Source of the DNA: Vibrio sinaloensis DSM 21326
GTDB lineage: Bacteria > Pseudomonadota > Gammaproteobacteria > Enterobacterales > Vibrionaceae
DNA length: 64,000 bases
NCBI RefSeq assembly: GCF_000189275.1
Contig: NZ_AEVT01000006.1
Location: 62,001 to 126,000, forward strand
Reading direction: 5' to 3'
Part shown: positions 52,807 to 63,878 of the stretch, piece after piece
Layout of the letters: each line of letters opens with the position of its first letter
Numbering within the stretch: position 1 is the first letter of the stretch
The notes under the pieces: generated by a model
Databases searched by the model: none
The model's input: only the letters and a program-made list of their open reading frames with translations
Told to the model about the DNA's origin: nothing
Made by a program: the position numbers and the translations under genes

Positions 52807-52884
52807 GTGCAAACAACGCTTTGAGAGGCATTGAGGTTCGGTCGCTTTGGTGCTTCTCAAGGCTCAGCGATGGAAGAGATATTA

Positions 52885-53574
52885 ATGGAACAGCTCGCGC
52901 AGAACATATGGGTATTTGATGGCCCGACGGTGCGTTTCTTTGGTTTCCCTTTCACTACTCGAATGACGGTGGTTCGCCTCGCGAATGGCGCGCTCTGGCT
53001 TCACAGTCCTATTCAGCTTAGCGACTCACTGGTTGAGCAAATTAATCAGTTAGGGACGGTGGATTATTTGATTGCTCCAAACCACCTTCACCACCTATTC
53101 CTCGCCGATTGGCTCGAAGTGTACCCAGAGGCTCAACTGTATGGTACTAACGAGGTGATTAAAAAGCGTCAAGATTTGGCGTTTGATGGTTCGCTTAATG
53201 TTGAGCAGCAGTGGCCTTGGAGAGAAGAGATCGAACAAGAGCTGTTTACCGGTTCTCCTGCGATGCAAGAATGTGTATTTTTTCATCCAGAGTCTCGCAC
53301 TTTAATCGTCACTGATCTTGTGGAGAACTTTGCTAAGCAACATTTTAATTATTGGCAGCGGCCGGTGGCGAAGGGGATAGGGATTTTAGCTCCACATGGT
53401 CAAATGCCTTTAGACTGGAGGCTGAGCTTTATGTTTGGTAAAGCCAAAGCGCGCCAACACATGATGCGAATTTTAGCGTGGCAGCCGCAAACCTTGGTGA
53501 TGTCACATGGAAACATAGTGTACAGCAACGCCGAGTCGTTTTTACGCCGCTCATTCCGTTGGTTAATCCAGTGA
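52885..53574 (+). CDS. DUF4336 metallo-beta-lactamase-like protein
   Basis: A 229-aa protein. It has a metallo-beta-lactamase-like beginning (NIWVFDGPTVRFFGFPFTTR) and the motif IAPNHLHHLFLADWLEVYP, in which His residues take the place of HxHxDH. The later ETLIVTDL and SHGNIV fit this fold. Family function unknown. ATG 52885 is preferred; ATG 52870 and an upstream frame to 52831 are alternatives. It follows the DUF1428 gene by 78 bases and may share its transcript. Confidence 0.75.
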   Translation: MEQLAQNIWVFDGPTVRFFGFPFTTRMTVVRLANGALWLHSPIQLSDSLVEQINQLGTVDYLIAPNHLHHLFLADWLEVYPEAQLYGTNEVIKKRQDLAFDGSLNVEQQWPWREEIEQELFTGSPAMQECVFFHPESRTLIVTDLVENFAKQHFNYWQRPVAKGIGILAPHGQMPLDWRLSFMFGKAKARQHMMRILAWQPQTLVMSHGNIVYSNAESFLRRSFRWLIQ

Positions 53575-53684
53575 TTGCTGAGGGTGATTAGCTGGGGTTG
53601 CCGCGAATAAACCACGCGCTTTACCCTTTATCGAATTGCTGATATTTATAGAGTTTGTCAGCAACAACAGGAGTAATCACGAAT

Positions 53685-54146
53685 ATGGATATTCGAATTG
53701 ATGATCTTACTGGCGGTGAAGTCATTCAACTGTTAGAAGAGCATTTACAAGACATGTATGCGACATCGCCACCGGAAAGCGTTCACGCGCTGGATGTCGA
53801 AGCGTTAAAATCGCCACAAATTACTTTTTACAGTGGATGGAAAGAGCAAACCTTGCTTGGATGCGTTGCAATTAAGTCTTTGAGCGACAAGCACGCAGAA
53901 CTAAAATCGATGCGAACCAGTACTCATGCTCGAAAGCAAGGGGTAGCGTCGCGCTTGCTGGCTCATGCTCTGGAACAGGCGTCAGCAAAAGGGTTTAAGA
54001 CCGTGAGTTTAGAAACTGGATCGCAAGCTTTCTTCCAGCCGGCCCGTTCGCTGTATGAGAAATATGGTTTCCAATACTGTGGCCCATTTGCAGATTACGA
54101 TGAAGATCCCAACAGTCGATTTATGTCAAAGTCTCTCGACGTTTAA
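53685..54146 (+). CDS. GNAT family N-acetyltransferase
   Basis: A 153-aa acetyltransferase. MRTSTHARKQGVASRLLAHAL contains the acetyl-CoA loop (RKQGVAS), and ARSLYEKYGFQYCGPFADY is the C-terminal family motif. Similar sequences are often annotated as YsnE-like. GSQAFFQPARSLYEK suggests a small-molecule substrate, but none can be named. Confidence 0.85.
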   Translation: MDIRIDDLTGGEVIQLLEEHLQDMYATSPPESVHALDVEALKSPQITFYSGWKEQTLLGCVAIKSLSDKHAELKSMRTSTHARKQGVASRLLAHALEQASAKGFKTVSLETGSQAFFQPARSLYEKYGFQYCGPFADYDEDPNSRFMSKSLDV

Positions 54147-54168
54147 AACTATTCTGTTAGATCGAATT

Positions 54169-54199
54169 AAAACGGCTTAACATTTCGTTAAGCCGTTTT
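54169..54199. terminator. Bidirectional intrinsic terminator
   Basis: AAAACGGCTTAAC / GTTAAGCCGTTTT with a 5-base loop, between the convergent GNAT and yghU-like genes. Confidence 0.9.
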
Positions 54200-54224
54200 G
54201 TCTAGGGGTGTTTCAAGAGCAGAT

Positions 54225-55085
54225 TTATTCAGGCTTTAGTGCCAATGCGTTATCAATATCGGCGGCACTGTTACGCTGAGGAACTTGCTCCCACTCTTCA
54301 CCCCAAGAGCGGTTGACAATACGCCCGCGCTGGACAGCCTCTCTCTGTTCAATCTCTTTCGCCCAACGCAGTACATTGGTGTACCCCTCGGCTTGGAGAA
54401 ACTCTACCGCATCATAGGCTTTACCCAGAACAACGTTGCCATACCAAGGCCAAGTAGCGATGTCTGCAATGGTGTATTCGTCGCCTGCTAAGAAGCGAGT
54501 TTTCGCTAACTGCTTGTCTAGCACGTCTAACTGACGTTTGGCTTCCATCGTAAAGCGGTTGATTGGGTATTCGAATTTTTCTGGTGCGTAGACATAGAAG
54601 TGACCAAAACCACCTCCGAGATAGGGCGCAGAGCCTTGAAGCCAGAACAACCAGTTCATGGTTCGGGTTTTGGCTGCTAGGTCAGTGGGTAGGAAGTGGC
54701 CAAATTTTTCAGCAAGATACAGCAAGATATTGCCTGATTCGAACACGTTAATCGGCTCGTCACCAGAGTGGTCGACTAAGGCTGGAATTTTAGAGTTTGG
54801 GTTAACTTCCACAAAGCCTGAACCAAACTGATCGCCTTCACCAATCTTGATCATATAAGCATCGTATTCCGCTTCGCTTACACCCAGCGCCAGCAACTCT
54901 TCAAGCATGATGGTGACTTTTTGCCCGTTGGGAGTGCCCATTGAATACAACTGAATAGGGTGATTGCCAACTGGGAGCACCTGCTCATGACGTGCACCAG
55001 AGTCAGGACGATTGATGCTAGCCCACTGACCACCGCTTTCATCATCCATAGTCCAAACTTTAGGTGGTTGATATTGTTCTGTCAT
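54225..55085 (-). CDS. yghU: Glutathione S-transferase, YghU type
   Basis: A 286-aa GST of the Nu class, which reduces organic hydroperoxides and disulfides using two glutathiones. It has the long N-terminal extension of YghU (before HPIQLYSMGTPNGQKVTIML). The GSH-binding Thr/Asn lies in GTPNGQK, and NPNSKIPALVDH and VFESGNILLYLAEKFG complete the thioredoxin domain. The C-terminal helical domain has YTIADIATWPWYG. Confidence 0.9.
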   Translation of the reverse strand: MTEQYQPPKVWTMDDESGGQWASINRPDSGARHEQVLPVGNHPIQLYSMGTPNGQKVTIMLEELLALGVSEAEYDAYMIKIGEGDQFGSGFVEVNPNSKIPALVDHSGDEPINVFESGNILLYLAEKFGHFLPTDLAAKTRTMNWLFWLQGSAPYLGGGFGHFYVYAPEKFEYPINRFTMEAKRQLDVLDKQLAKTRFLAGDEYTIADIATWPWYGNVVLGKAYDAVEFLQAEGYTNVLRWAKEIEQREAVQRGRIVNRSWGEEWEQVPQRNSAADIDNALALKPE

Positions 55086-55213
55086 TGTTATTCCTTATCC
55101 AAAAGTGATATCCGGCATTGATTATGATTGGGTTGAATGAACGAAATAAAAAGTCTTTTGAGATAAAAGTGTTAGAACAGAAAGTTATTGGCAAGAGTAG
55201 GGAAGCATAAAGA

Positions 55214-55236
55214 GAGCTCACCGAGACAGTGAGCTC
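55214..55236 (-). terminator. Terminator of the HAD hydrolase gene
   Basis: GAGCTCAC / GTGAGCTC, 8 bp, 7-base loop; on the minus strand followed by TCTTTAT. Lies just behind the HAD gene stop. Confidence 0.6.
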
Positions 55237-55243
55237 GAATCGA

Positions 55244-55891
55244 TTACGCTTTTTTCAGTGCGTCCAGAGCGTCATGAAGTGACGGCACAATTTGATGACC
55301 AAGAGCGATCACTTCGGAGCATGGCTCTACCAAATCAGGGACTTGAAACGTGGTCATATTGGCGGCTACTGAGCTGCGAACACCGTTGTTAGAATCTTCA
55401 AATGCAACACAGTGTTTAGCTGCAACATTTAGCCTTTGCGCTGCAAGCAGATAAATTTCTGGGTCTGGCTTGCCGTTAGACACTTCACAGCCACAGGTTA
55501 GGTTATCAAAGTAGACATCTAACCCGGCAAGTTTTAGCTTTATTTGCGCGACTTCTCGATGAGTAGACGTAGCAACGGCTGTCGGAATTTGATTTTCCTT
55601 AAGCCAGCTAAGCAGTTCGGTAACCCCATCTTTAACTGGAATGGCCTGGTGTTTCACGATGGAGTCATAGTTTACTCGCCACTCTGCGTGTAGCTCATCG
55701 TAATGCTCTCCATAGGCATCGCGGAATATCTTTTCAATGCCAGCGGAGTTTCTTCCGATAATGGACAGGTAGACATCTTGATAGAAGGGTTGATTAACCG
55801 TCTCACAGGCTTGTTTAAATACGCGCATACAGACACGTTCGGTGTCGAGCAAAAGGCCATCCATATCGAAGATAGCGGCTTGGAATTTCAT
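55244..55891 (-). CDS. HAD superfamily phosphatase/phosphoglucomutase-like
   Basis: A 215-aa HAD hydrolase of the beta-phosphoglucomutase-like subgroup. The nucleophile motif is DMDGLLLDTE (Asp9, Asp11), motif II is AVATSTHR, motif III the Lys in CEVSNGKPDPEIYLLAA, and motif IV AFEDSNNGVRSS. All catalytic residues are present, with a helical cap between residues about 15 and 85. It probably acts on a sugar phosphate or phosphoglycolate-like compound. Confidence 0.88.
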   Translation of the reverse strand: MKFQAAIFDMDGLLLDTERVCMRVFKQACETVNQPFYQDVYLSIIGRNSAGIEKIFRDAYGEHYDELHAEWRVNYDSIVKHQAIPVKDGVTELLSWLKENQIPTAVATSTHREVAQIKLKLAGLDVYFDNLTCGCEVSNGKPDPEIYLLAAQRLNVAAKHCVAFEDSNNGVRSSVAANMTTFQVPDLVEPCSEVIALGHQIVPSLHDALDALKKA

Positions 55892-56081
55892 GTTACTACT
55901 TAACTAAAGGGGTGGATATTGGGTTAAGTTTGGCACAGTTACCCCGATGAGGGAAAGCAGTAAAACGTGAGTATTTGGTCAGGGTGAGTGATTGTCCATA
56001 TTAGTTAATTCAGATGGGTTAATTTGTCTGCGCTGTTCGAGTACACTGCCAAAACAATAAGTTAAAAATAGAGAGGAAGTC

Positions 56082-56960
56082 ATGACTCACAAGGTAGCCT
56101 TTATTGGACTGGGTGTGATGGGATACCCAATGGCAGGGTATTTGAGTAAAGCTGGTCACCAAACCAAGGTGTTTAACCGTACGTTAGCAAAAGCTGCTCA
56201 ATGGGCGGGTGAATATCAGGGGGAGGCATGTGACACGCCTAAGCAAGCTGCGGCGGATTGTGACGTAGTGTTTGTTTGCGTTGGCAATGACGACGATGTG
56301 CGCAGTGTCGTTTATGGTGAAGACGGTATTCTTGCAGGTCTAAAGCCTGGCGCGGTGCTGGTGGATCACACTACAACATCGGCTGAGCTGGCGATTGAGC
56401 TTGCCAAATCTGCAGCAAAAAATGGCAATCAGTTTATCGATGCACCAGTATCTGGCGGCCAAGCGGGCGCGGAAAATGGAGTGTTGACCATTATGTGTGG
56501 TGGCGAGCAATCTGTATTTGATGCAGTGGCACCTATTATGGATGTTTACGCTAAGCAGATGACGTTACTTGGTGAGAATGGCCAAGGACAGCGCTGTAAA
56601 ATGGTCAATCAAATCTGTATTGGCGGCATCTTACAAGGGTTGAGTGAAGCCTTGCTATTGGCGCAGAAATCCGGTTTGGATATTGAACAAGTGGTCGATA
56701 CGTTGAAGCACGGTGCAGCAGGGTCATGGCAAATGGAAAACCGCGCCGTGACAATGTCACAAGATAAGTTTGATTTTGGCTTCGCGATTGACTGGATGCG
56801 TAAAGACCTTGGCTTTTGTCTTAATGAAGCAGAGCGCGTTGGCCTAGAGCTTCCCCTAACTAAAAAGGTTGATGAGCAATACGCAGAGCTACAACAAGAC
56901 GGTTTAGGTCGTATGGATACGTCAGTACTGTTTAAAGCGGTTGCAAAGAATCAAAAGTAA
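56082..56960 (+). CDS. Beta-hydroxyacid dehydrogenase (3-hydroxyisobutyrate / tartronate semialdehyde reductase family)
   Basis: A 292-aa NAD(P)-dependent enzyme. The Rossmann motif FIGLGVMGYPMAGYLSKAGH opens the protein. The substrate-binding signature is FIDAPVSGGQAGAENG and the catalytic Lys lies in GQRCKMVNQI. Reactions in the family interconvert 3-hydroxy acids and their semialdehydes; the substrate is not determined. GAGAGGAAG precedes the ATG. Confidence 0.88.
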   Translation: MTHKVAFIGLGVMGYPMAGYLSKAGHQTKVFNRTLAKAAQWAGEYQGEACDTPKQAAADCDVVFVCVGNDDDVRSVVYGEDGILAGLKPGAVLVDHTTTSAELAIELAKSAAKNGNQFIDAPVSGGQAGAENGVLTIMCGGEQSVFDAVAPIMDVYAKQMTLLGENGQGQRCKMVNQICIGGILQGLSEALLLAQKSGLDIEQVVDTLKHGAAGSWQMENRAVTMSQDKFDFGFAIDWMRKDLGFCLNEAERVGLELPLTKKVDEQYAELQQDGLGRMDTSVLFKAVAKNQK

Positions 56961-56964
56961 ACCG

Positions 56965-57024
56965 CTAGTAGAAGATAAACAGCTCTTTGGTATCAAACAG
57001 CTTAAAGAAATCAAAATTGTTCAT
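56965..57024 (-). CDS. Candidate 19-aa hydrophobic microprotein
   Basis: A tiny ORF between katG and the divergent-end dehydrogenase gene on the minus strand, with a strong GAGGAG eight bases before ATG 57024. The product MNNFDFFKLFDTKELFIFY is rich in Phe and could form an amphipathic helix. The last dozen bases before its stop (ATCTTCTACTAG) recur at about 57091-57102. It may be translated, but nothing shows a function. Confidence 0.35.
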   Translation of the reverse strand: MNNFDFFKLFDTKELFIFY

Positions 57025-57097
57025 AATTATCACTCCTCATTTATTCGTGATTATGCATTTTGGTTCTTACCTTGGGTCGCTTATTAAACCCTAGTAG

Positions 57098-57133
57098 AAG
57101 ATAGTGGCGAATGCCAAATCGCCACTATTTTTT
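57098..57133 (+). terminator. Intrinsic terminator downstream of the dehydrogenase gene
   Basis: ATAGTGGCGA / TCGCCACTAT with an 8-base loop and seven T on the plus strand. It is about 140 bases behind the dehydrogenase stop and 20 bases from the katG stop. Confidence 0.82.
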
Positions 57134-57153
57134 TGCTCTCTACTTTTTCATTG

Positions 57154-59457
<2,304 letters not shown>

Positions 59458-59587
59458 TTATTCGGTTATCTGATACAGCAAAGAATAGAGCGCAATTGAG
59501 TTAAAAGAAATTTGTTACTAGCTATGTTATTGATAGGCATCATCTATCTTATTCAAGCTAGACAAGGAGGGGAGCAGTGGTAGGACG

Positions 59588-59610
59588 TGAGGCCATTCGA
59601 TATGGCCTCA
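59588..59610. terminator. Hairpin behind the GST gene
   Basis: TGAGGCCAT / ATGGCCTCA, 9 bp with a 5-base loop, 10 bases beyond the GST stop. It has no U-run on the minus strand, so it may be only a weak or factor-dependent terminator. Confidence 0.4.
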
Positions 59611-59620
59611 CTTTAAGGGC

Positions 59621-60238
59621 TTAGCCGTATTGGACTTCCAGCTGTTCGGCTTTTTGCCAATTAGGGTGAGTCGCAAGTTGTTGTGCGTACTTGGCGATGT
59701 TTGGGTAACGCTCCAGTAGGCCAAACTTACCTAGAATGTCGACGATAAACGACATCATAATGTCGGCACCAGTCAGTTTGTCGGCAACTAAGTAACGTTT
59801 TCCTTCAAGTCGTTGATTGACGTAACCCATAACCTTGTCCAGCTCTACTTCAGCATAGTCGGCCAGGAAGTTGGTGGGTGCACCATCTTTTGCGACAAAG
59901 GTTTTCAACAGTAAAGGCAGCGCCGCTGAGCTTTCTGCAAAATGAAGCCATTGCAGATAGTCGAGGTGGTCATTGCTGCCAAGCGCCGGGGCGAGGCGAT
60001 CCGCTGCGTATTTTGCGATCAGGTACTCGGTGATAGCGCCAGATTCCGTGATCACTTTTCCTTGTTCTTCAATCACTGGAGACTTACCAAGTGGGTGCAC
60101 GGTTTTAAGCTCAGGCGGTGCGAGAAACGTCACGCTATCACGATGGTATGGAATCACTTTGTACTCAACGTCAAGCTCTTCAAGTAGCCAGATAATACGC
60201 TTAGAACGCGATTGGTTCAGGTGGTGGAGAATAATCAT
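59621..60238 (-). CDS. Glutathione S-transferase
   Basis: A 205-aa GST. The thioredoxin-like domain reads LHHLNQSRSKRIIWLLEEL (with the Ser/Arg active-site region), HPLGKSPVIEEQGKVITESG and YLIAKYAADRL. The all-helical domain ends with LTGADIMMSFIVDILG. AAGGAGC fixes ATG 60238. The gene follows the enone reductase gene by ten bases, so the two form a detoxification operon behind a NemR-type operator. Confidence 0.88.
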   Translation of the reverse strand: MIILHHLNQSRSKRIIWLLEELDVEYKVIPYHRDSVTFLAPPELKTVHPLGKSPVIEEQGKVITESGAITEYLIAKYAADRLAPALGSNDHLDYLQWLHFAESSAALPLLLKTFVAKDGAPTNFLADYAEVELDKVMGYVNQRLEGKRYLVADKLTGADIMMSFIVDILGKFGLLERYPNIAKYAQQLATHPNWQKAEQLEVQYG

Positions 60239-60248
60239 AGCAGGCTCC

Positions 60249-61280
60249 TTAAATCGGTTGATTGGTTTGAACGACAAGCTTGCCGAAGTTCTTGCCTTCC
60301 AGTAAGCCGATGAAAGCCTCCGGCGCATTTTCTAGTCCGTCAACAAGATGCTCGCGATAGTGGATTTTGCCTTGTGCAAGCCACTTCGTCATGTCTGCGG
60401 CGAACTCGCCGTAGCGGTGAGCGTAGTCATCAAAAATGATGAAGCCTTGCATCTTGATACGTTTAATCAACAGTTGCGCCATCAACATCGACATGCGGTC
60501 TGGGCCTTCTGGCAATGAGGTTGCATTGTATTGAGAGATTAGGCCACACAAAGGAATACGTGCCCCCGTGTTTAACAGAGGTAACACTGCGTCAAACACC
60601 TTACCGCCGACATTTTCGAAATAGACGTCAATCCCTTTGTCACAAACCTTCGCCAGTTGCTCTGCAAAGTCGTCCGCTTTGTGGTCGATACACTCGTCAA
60701 AACCCAGCTGAGTTTTTGCGTAATCACACTTTTCTGCGCCGCCAGCAACACCAACCACGCGACAACCTTTCAACTTACCGATCTGACCAACCATAGAGCC
60801 AACCGCACCTGTCGCGGCGGCTACAACCAGAGTATCACCTTCTTTAGGTTGACCGATGTCGAGCAGACCCATATATGCGGTGAAACCCGGCATACCCATA
60901 ACACCGAGCGCGTAAGAAGGGTGAGACGGCTCCATTCCCATTTTGATTAGGCCTTCACCGTTAGATATGCCGTAATCTTGCCAACCCGTAAAAGCTAACA
61001 CCCATTCGCCTTTATCGAAATTGTCATGCTTTGATTCAACAACCTGACACACAGTGCCACCCACCATGGTCTCATCAATCGCAACAGGGTCAGCGTATGA
61101 TTTTGCATCGTTCATACGGCCGCGCATGTACGGGTCGAGTGAAAGGTAAACGCTGCGCAGTAGGATCTCTCCTTCATTCGGGCTTGGAATGTCAGCCGTT
61201 TCTATGCGGAAGTTGTCTGCCACTGGTGCGCCTTTTGGGCGAGAAGCAAGCACTATGCGTCGGTTTGTAGAGTCAGTCAT
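60249..61280 (-). CDS. NADP-dependent enone/quinone reductase (MDR family, CurA-like)
   Basis: A 343-aa zinc-free medium-chain reductase of the leukotriene B4 12-hydroxydehydrogenase/curcumin reductase group, which reduces alpha,beta-unsaturated carbonyls. Features are YLSLDPYMRGRMND, GMPGFTAYMGLLDIGQPKEG, the nucleotide-binding AAATGAVGSMVGQIGKLKGC and YFENVGGKVFDAVLPLLN. First gene of an operon with the GST. The 19-base repeat used by the adjacent NemR-like regulator lies 17 bases upstream of its start. Confidence 0.92.
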   Translation of the reverse strand: MTDSTNRRIVLASRPKGAPVADNFRIETADIPSPNEGEILLRSVYLSLDPYMRGRMNDAKSYADPVAIDETMVGGTVCQVVESKHDNFDKGEWVLAFTGWQDYGISNGEGLIKMGMEPSHPSYALGVMGMPGFTAYMGLLDIGQPKEGDTLVVAAATGAVGSMVGQIGKLKGCRVVGVAGGAEKCDYAKTQLGFDECIDHKADDFAEQLAKVCDKGIDVYFENVGGKVFDAVLPLLNTGARIPLCGLISQYNATSLPEGPDRMSMLMAQLLIKRIKMQGFIIFDDYAHRYGEFAADMTKWLAQGKIHYREHLVDGLENAPEAFIGLLEGKNFGKLVVQTNQPI

Positions 61281-61296
61281 GGAGAGGTTCCCTTGT

Positions 61297-61315
61297 ATTA
61301 GACCAGTCGTCTAGT
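61297..61315. promoter_or_regulatory. NemR-type operator before the reductase-GST operon
   Basis: ATTAGACCAGTCGTCTAGT, containing the inverted repeat TAGAC-N5-GTCTA. It resembles the E. coli NemR box and is identical to the copy at 61963-61981. Confidence 0.8.
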
Positions 61316-61324
61316 TGTTATTTC

Positions 61325-61353
61325 AAAAAATCCCGCCTAATCAGTTTAGGCGG
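61325..61353 (-). terminator. Intrinsic terminator of nemR
   Basis: On the minus strand CCCGCCTAA pairs with TTAGGCGGG and is followed by ATTTTTTG, just after the nemR stop. Confidence 0.85.
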
Positions 61354-61358
61354 GGTAT

Positions 61359-61943
61359 TTAAGCTTGGAGTTTTTGTTTAGTGGTTGTCAGGCTCAACTC
61401 AAGGTTCACCTGGTCTTGCATCAACTTGTTGAGCAGGCTCGCACCTAGCCACTGTTGATAGAGCTGAGCGGCAGTTTGGCGACTATCTTGTTTGGCGATA
61501 GAGCCATCTGCTATGCCAGCCTCGATGGTGGCCGCGATAGCATTAATTATCTGCTCAGCACCATTTGCCAGCGAGACTCGCATTTTATCTGATAGATCCG
61601 AGACTTCCGCACTCAGTTTTACCACTAAACACTTATTCGCATTACACACGCCGTTTTCTAGTTGCAGCCAGCGAGAGAAATAATCCATTACGCAATCATA
61701 GCCTGACTTATCAGCTTGGCTGAGCACCGTGCTGATTCGTGCCATGTAACTGCGAAAATATTCTTCAATCAACGCTTCACCAAATTGCTCTTTGGATTTG
61801 AAGTAATGATAGAAAGAGCCTTTCGGCACTTCAGCGGTCTTTAGCAGCTCAGATAAACCAACGGCGGTAAAGCCTTTGTTGACGATAAGTTGATAACCAA
61901 CGTCTAGGATATGCTGGCGTGTGTCGTGTGTTTTTGCGTTCAT
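61359..61943 (-). CDS. nemR: NemR-like TetR family electrophile/oxidant-sensing repressor
   Basis: A 194-aa TetR protein close to E. coli NemR as I remember it. The HTH reads GFTAVGLSELLKTAEVPKGS then FYHYFKSKEQFGEAL. The redox-sensing cysteine is conserved: Cys105 in NKCLVVKLSAEV matches Cys106 of E. coli, which reacts with hypochlorite, quinones and methylglyoxal-like electrophiles and releases the DNA. Operators at its own promoter and before the reductase-GST operon are identical. ATG 61943 is used; a GTG at 61952 adds three residues. Confidence 0.88.
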   Translation of the reverse strand: MNAKTHDTRQHILDVGYQLIVNKGFTAVGLSELLKTAEVPKGSFYHYFKSKEQFGEALIEEYFRSYMARISTVLSQADKSGYDCVMDYFSRWLQLENGVCNANKCLVVKLSAEVSDLSDKMRVSLANGAEQIINAIAATIEAGIADGSIAKQDSRQTAAQLYQQWLGASLLNKLMQDQVNLELSLTTTKQKLQA

Positions 61944-61962
61944 GGCCGCCACTTTAACGATA

Positions 61963-61981
61963 ATTAGACCAGTCGTCTAGT
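61963..61981. promoter_or_regulatory. NemR-type operator before nemR
   Basis: The same 19 bases as at 61297-61315, 19 bases upstream of the nemR start, where it would give autorepression. Confidence 0.8.
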
Positions 61982-62003
61982 GGTTTTTGATCCGGCGATG
62001 ATC

Positions 62004-63722
62004 TTATGACTCGACGGAGGACTTCTGCTTAAGCGGCAAAATATCACTGGCTTTACTCGTTATTGGTTCCGGCTTTTTCGCGTTGGTGTGGATTGCCTGA
62101 CTTCGCCCGTTGTCTTTGGCTTGGTACAAAGCGGTATCGGCGGCTTTCACCAACTCTTCTGGAGAGCCATTTAAATCGGGGAAGGTGGTAACGCCGATGG
62201 AGACGCCGAGTTGTCCCAATGACAGACCTTTCAGATCCAAGTGAAGCTCACGTACTTCGTCAACGATCTGATTGGCCAATTGTAGAGCATCATGGCTCTC
62301 TGTTTCTGGGCAAATGATGGCAAGTTCTTCACCGCCCAATCGACAGGCCACATGGGTGTCCAAAGTATTGCGAGTCAGCAGGTTGGCCACTTCTTTGAGG
62401 ACGTAGTCACCCGCATCGTGACCAAAATTATCATTAAAGCGTTTGAAGTGATCCAAATCGAGCATGAGTAACGACAGTGGTGATTTGTCTTGATTGGCCT
62501 TAGACCATTCGCTGTCGAGCACTTCTTCAAAGTAACGACGATTGTAGAGTCCAGTTAACGGATCTCGCATCGCTTGAGAACGCAGTTTTTCTTGTAAGCT
62601 GAGGTTGGCGAGCGCAAGGCCAAGGTGCTCTGCGAGGGTAAATGCCAGTTGTTTGGTTTCTTCAGTAAGTGGCGCGTCTTGATGACCAAAATAGAGATGG
62701 AACATACCGACGGTATTGCCGTGAGCAGTCAGAGGGATACATAAGGTGGTGCCGTCGTCGTCAAGACCGGACATATGGTTACAAACTAGATTGTGGTGCT
62801 TTTCATGGGAGAGGTGGAATTTCCCTTTGCGCAACGACCAGCAGTCATTGGGCGCATACACCTTGCTGGCTGGCCATTCGCCACCCCAATCCAGTTTGAT
62901 TTCCAATTGGTTGCGTGACTCGCGCATGATGGAAACCGCTCCGTTTATATCACCCAGTAGGCGAGGAATAATATCGGCGACAACAACTTGGGCCTCTTTG
63001 ATGCTATTACAGGCTGCCAGCATGTTTGCCAATTGATGGAGAAGTTCGATTTCACGAGTACTCTTTTCAATTCGCAGCTCTTGCAGTTGTCTCTCGTGGG
63101 CAACCACCGCAAAAATCTTTTTATGGCTAAACCACGAAGAGCCGATGAGGACAGCAAAAGAACAGGCCATCAGCGCATAAAAAATGACCTCTAAATCGCG
63201 GGTCAGCCCGGTGAGAGAGGTCAACGGCATTGCAAGGCGAATCACGTACTTGGTGTCATGACCGTGTTCATCCTCTGGCAGTTCCAGCAATTTGGCAACG
63301 TAGAGTAAGTCTTGGTTAATGCTGTCACTGTGGCGTTTGGAGATACCCACCTCACCGGCCAGTGCGCTCACAATCTCAGGGCGTGAACTGTGATCGCCAA
63401 GCACACTGATTTCTCTGTTTGAGAGCTGCGAGTCACCTAGGACGCGGCCTCCACTGTGAATAACCGTAAATCGTTGGCCAAATCGAGATTGAGACAGGTT
63501 ATCGATGAACGCGTCAATCTGAGGTTGAGGCATGTCGTACAAATCGAGTTGTTTATCGTGAACTTGATGAGCAACATCATCCAATAGGCTCGACATGTAG
63601 CCACTGACAATACGAGTTGTCCAAGACTCTAAGGTGTTATGAAAGTAGTAGCCTCCGACCATCATAGAGAGGGCAAGGGCGACAATAGGTAAGTACTGAA
63701 AGCGATTAAGAGACGTTGTCAT
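62004..63722 (-). CDS. Membrane GAF-GGDEF diguanylate cyclase
   Basis: A 572-aa protein. Two membrane helices (about 8-26 and 185-205) bracket a periplasmic sensor. A GAF-like domain follows (about 235-400; CIPLTAHGNTVGMFHLYFG), then a GGDEF domain (about 405-550) with DPLTGLYNRRYFEEVL, MLDLDHFKRFNDNFGHDAGD, the active-site motif GGEEL (an active-type variant) and VSIGVTTFP. The upstream inhibitory site is not RxxD (NTLDTHVACR), so product inhibition is probably absent. The ORF can start at GTG 63731 or ATG 63722; neither has a clear ribosome binding site. Confidence 0.88.
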   Translation of the reverse strand: MTTSLNRFQYLPIVALALSMMVGGYYFHNTLESWTTRIVSGYMSSLLDDVAHQVHDKQLDLYDMPQPQIDAFIDNLSQSRFGQRFTVIHSGGRVLGDSQLSNREISVLGDHSSRPEIVSALAGEVGISKRHSDSINQDLLYVAKLLELPEDEHGHDTKYVIRLAMPLTSLTGLTRDLEVIFYALMACSFAVLIGSSWFSHKKIFAVVAHERQLQELRIEKSTREIELLHQLANMLAACNSIKEAQVVVADIIPRLLGDINGAVSIMRESRNQLEIKLDWGGEWPASKVYAPNDCWSLRKGKFHLSHEKHHNLVCNHMSGLDDDGTTLCIPLTAHGNTVGMFHLYFGHQDAPLTEETKQLAFTLAEHLGLALANLSLQEKLRSQAMRDPLTGLYNRRYFEEVLDSEWSKANQDKSPLSLLMLDLDHFKRFNDNFGHDAGDYVLKEVANLLTRNTLDTHVACRLGGEELAIICPETESHDALQLANQIVDEVRELHLDLKGLSLGQLGVSIGVTTFPDLNGSPEELVKAADTALYQAKDNGRSQAIHTNAKKPEPITSKASDILPLKQKSSVES

Positions 63723-63878
63723 TAAAGCCACACTTTTATAAAGGATATTGATTCAATTGAATTTTTTATTCTTTATATCAGTGTAGCTGCATATTGAGAG
63801 AGTTGACGATAACTCTAAACTTTGGAACTAGTGTCAAAGTTTTTGTGCCGCCCGTCGTCAAGGCGGCAGTGGCGCTAA

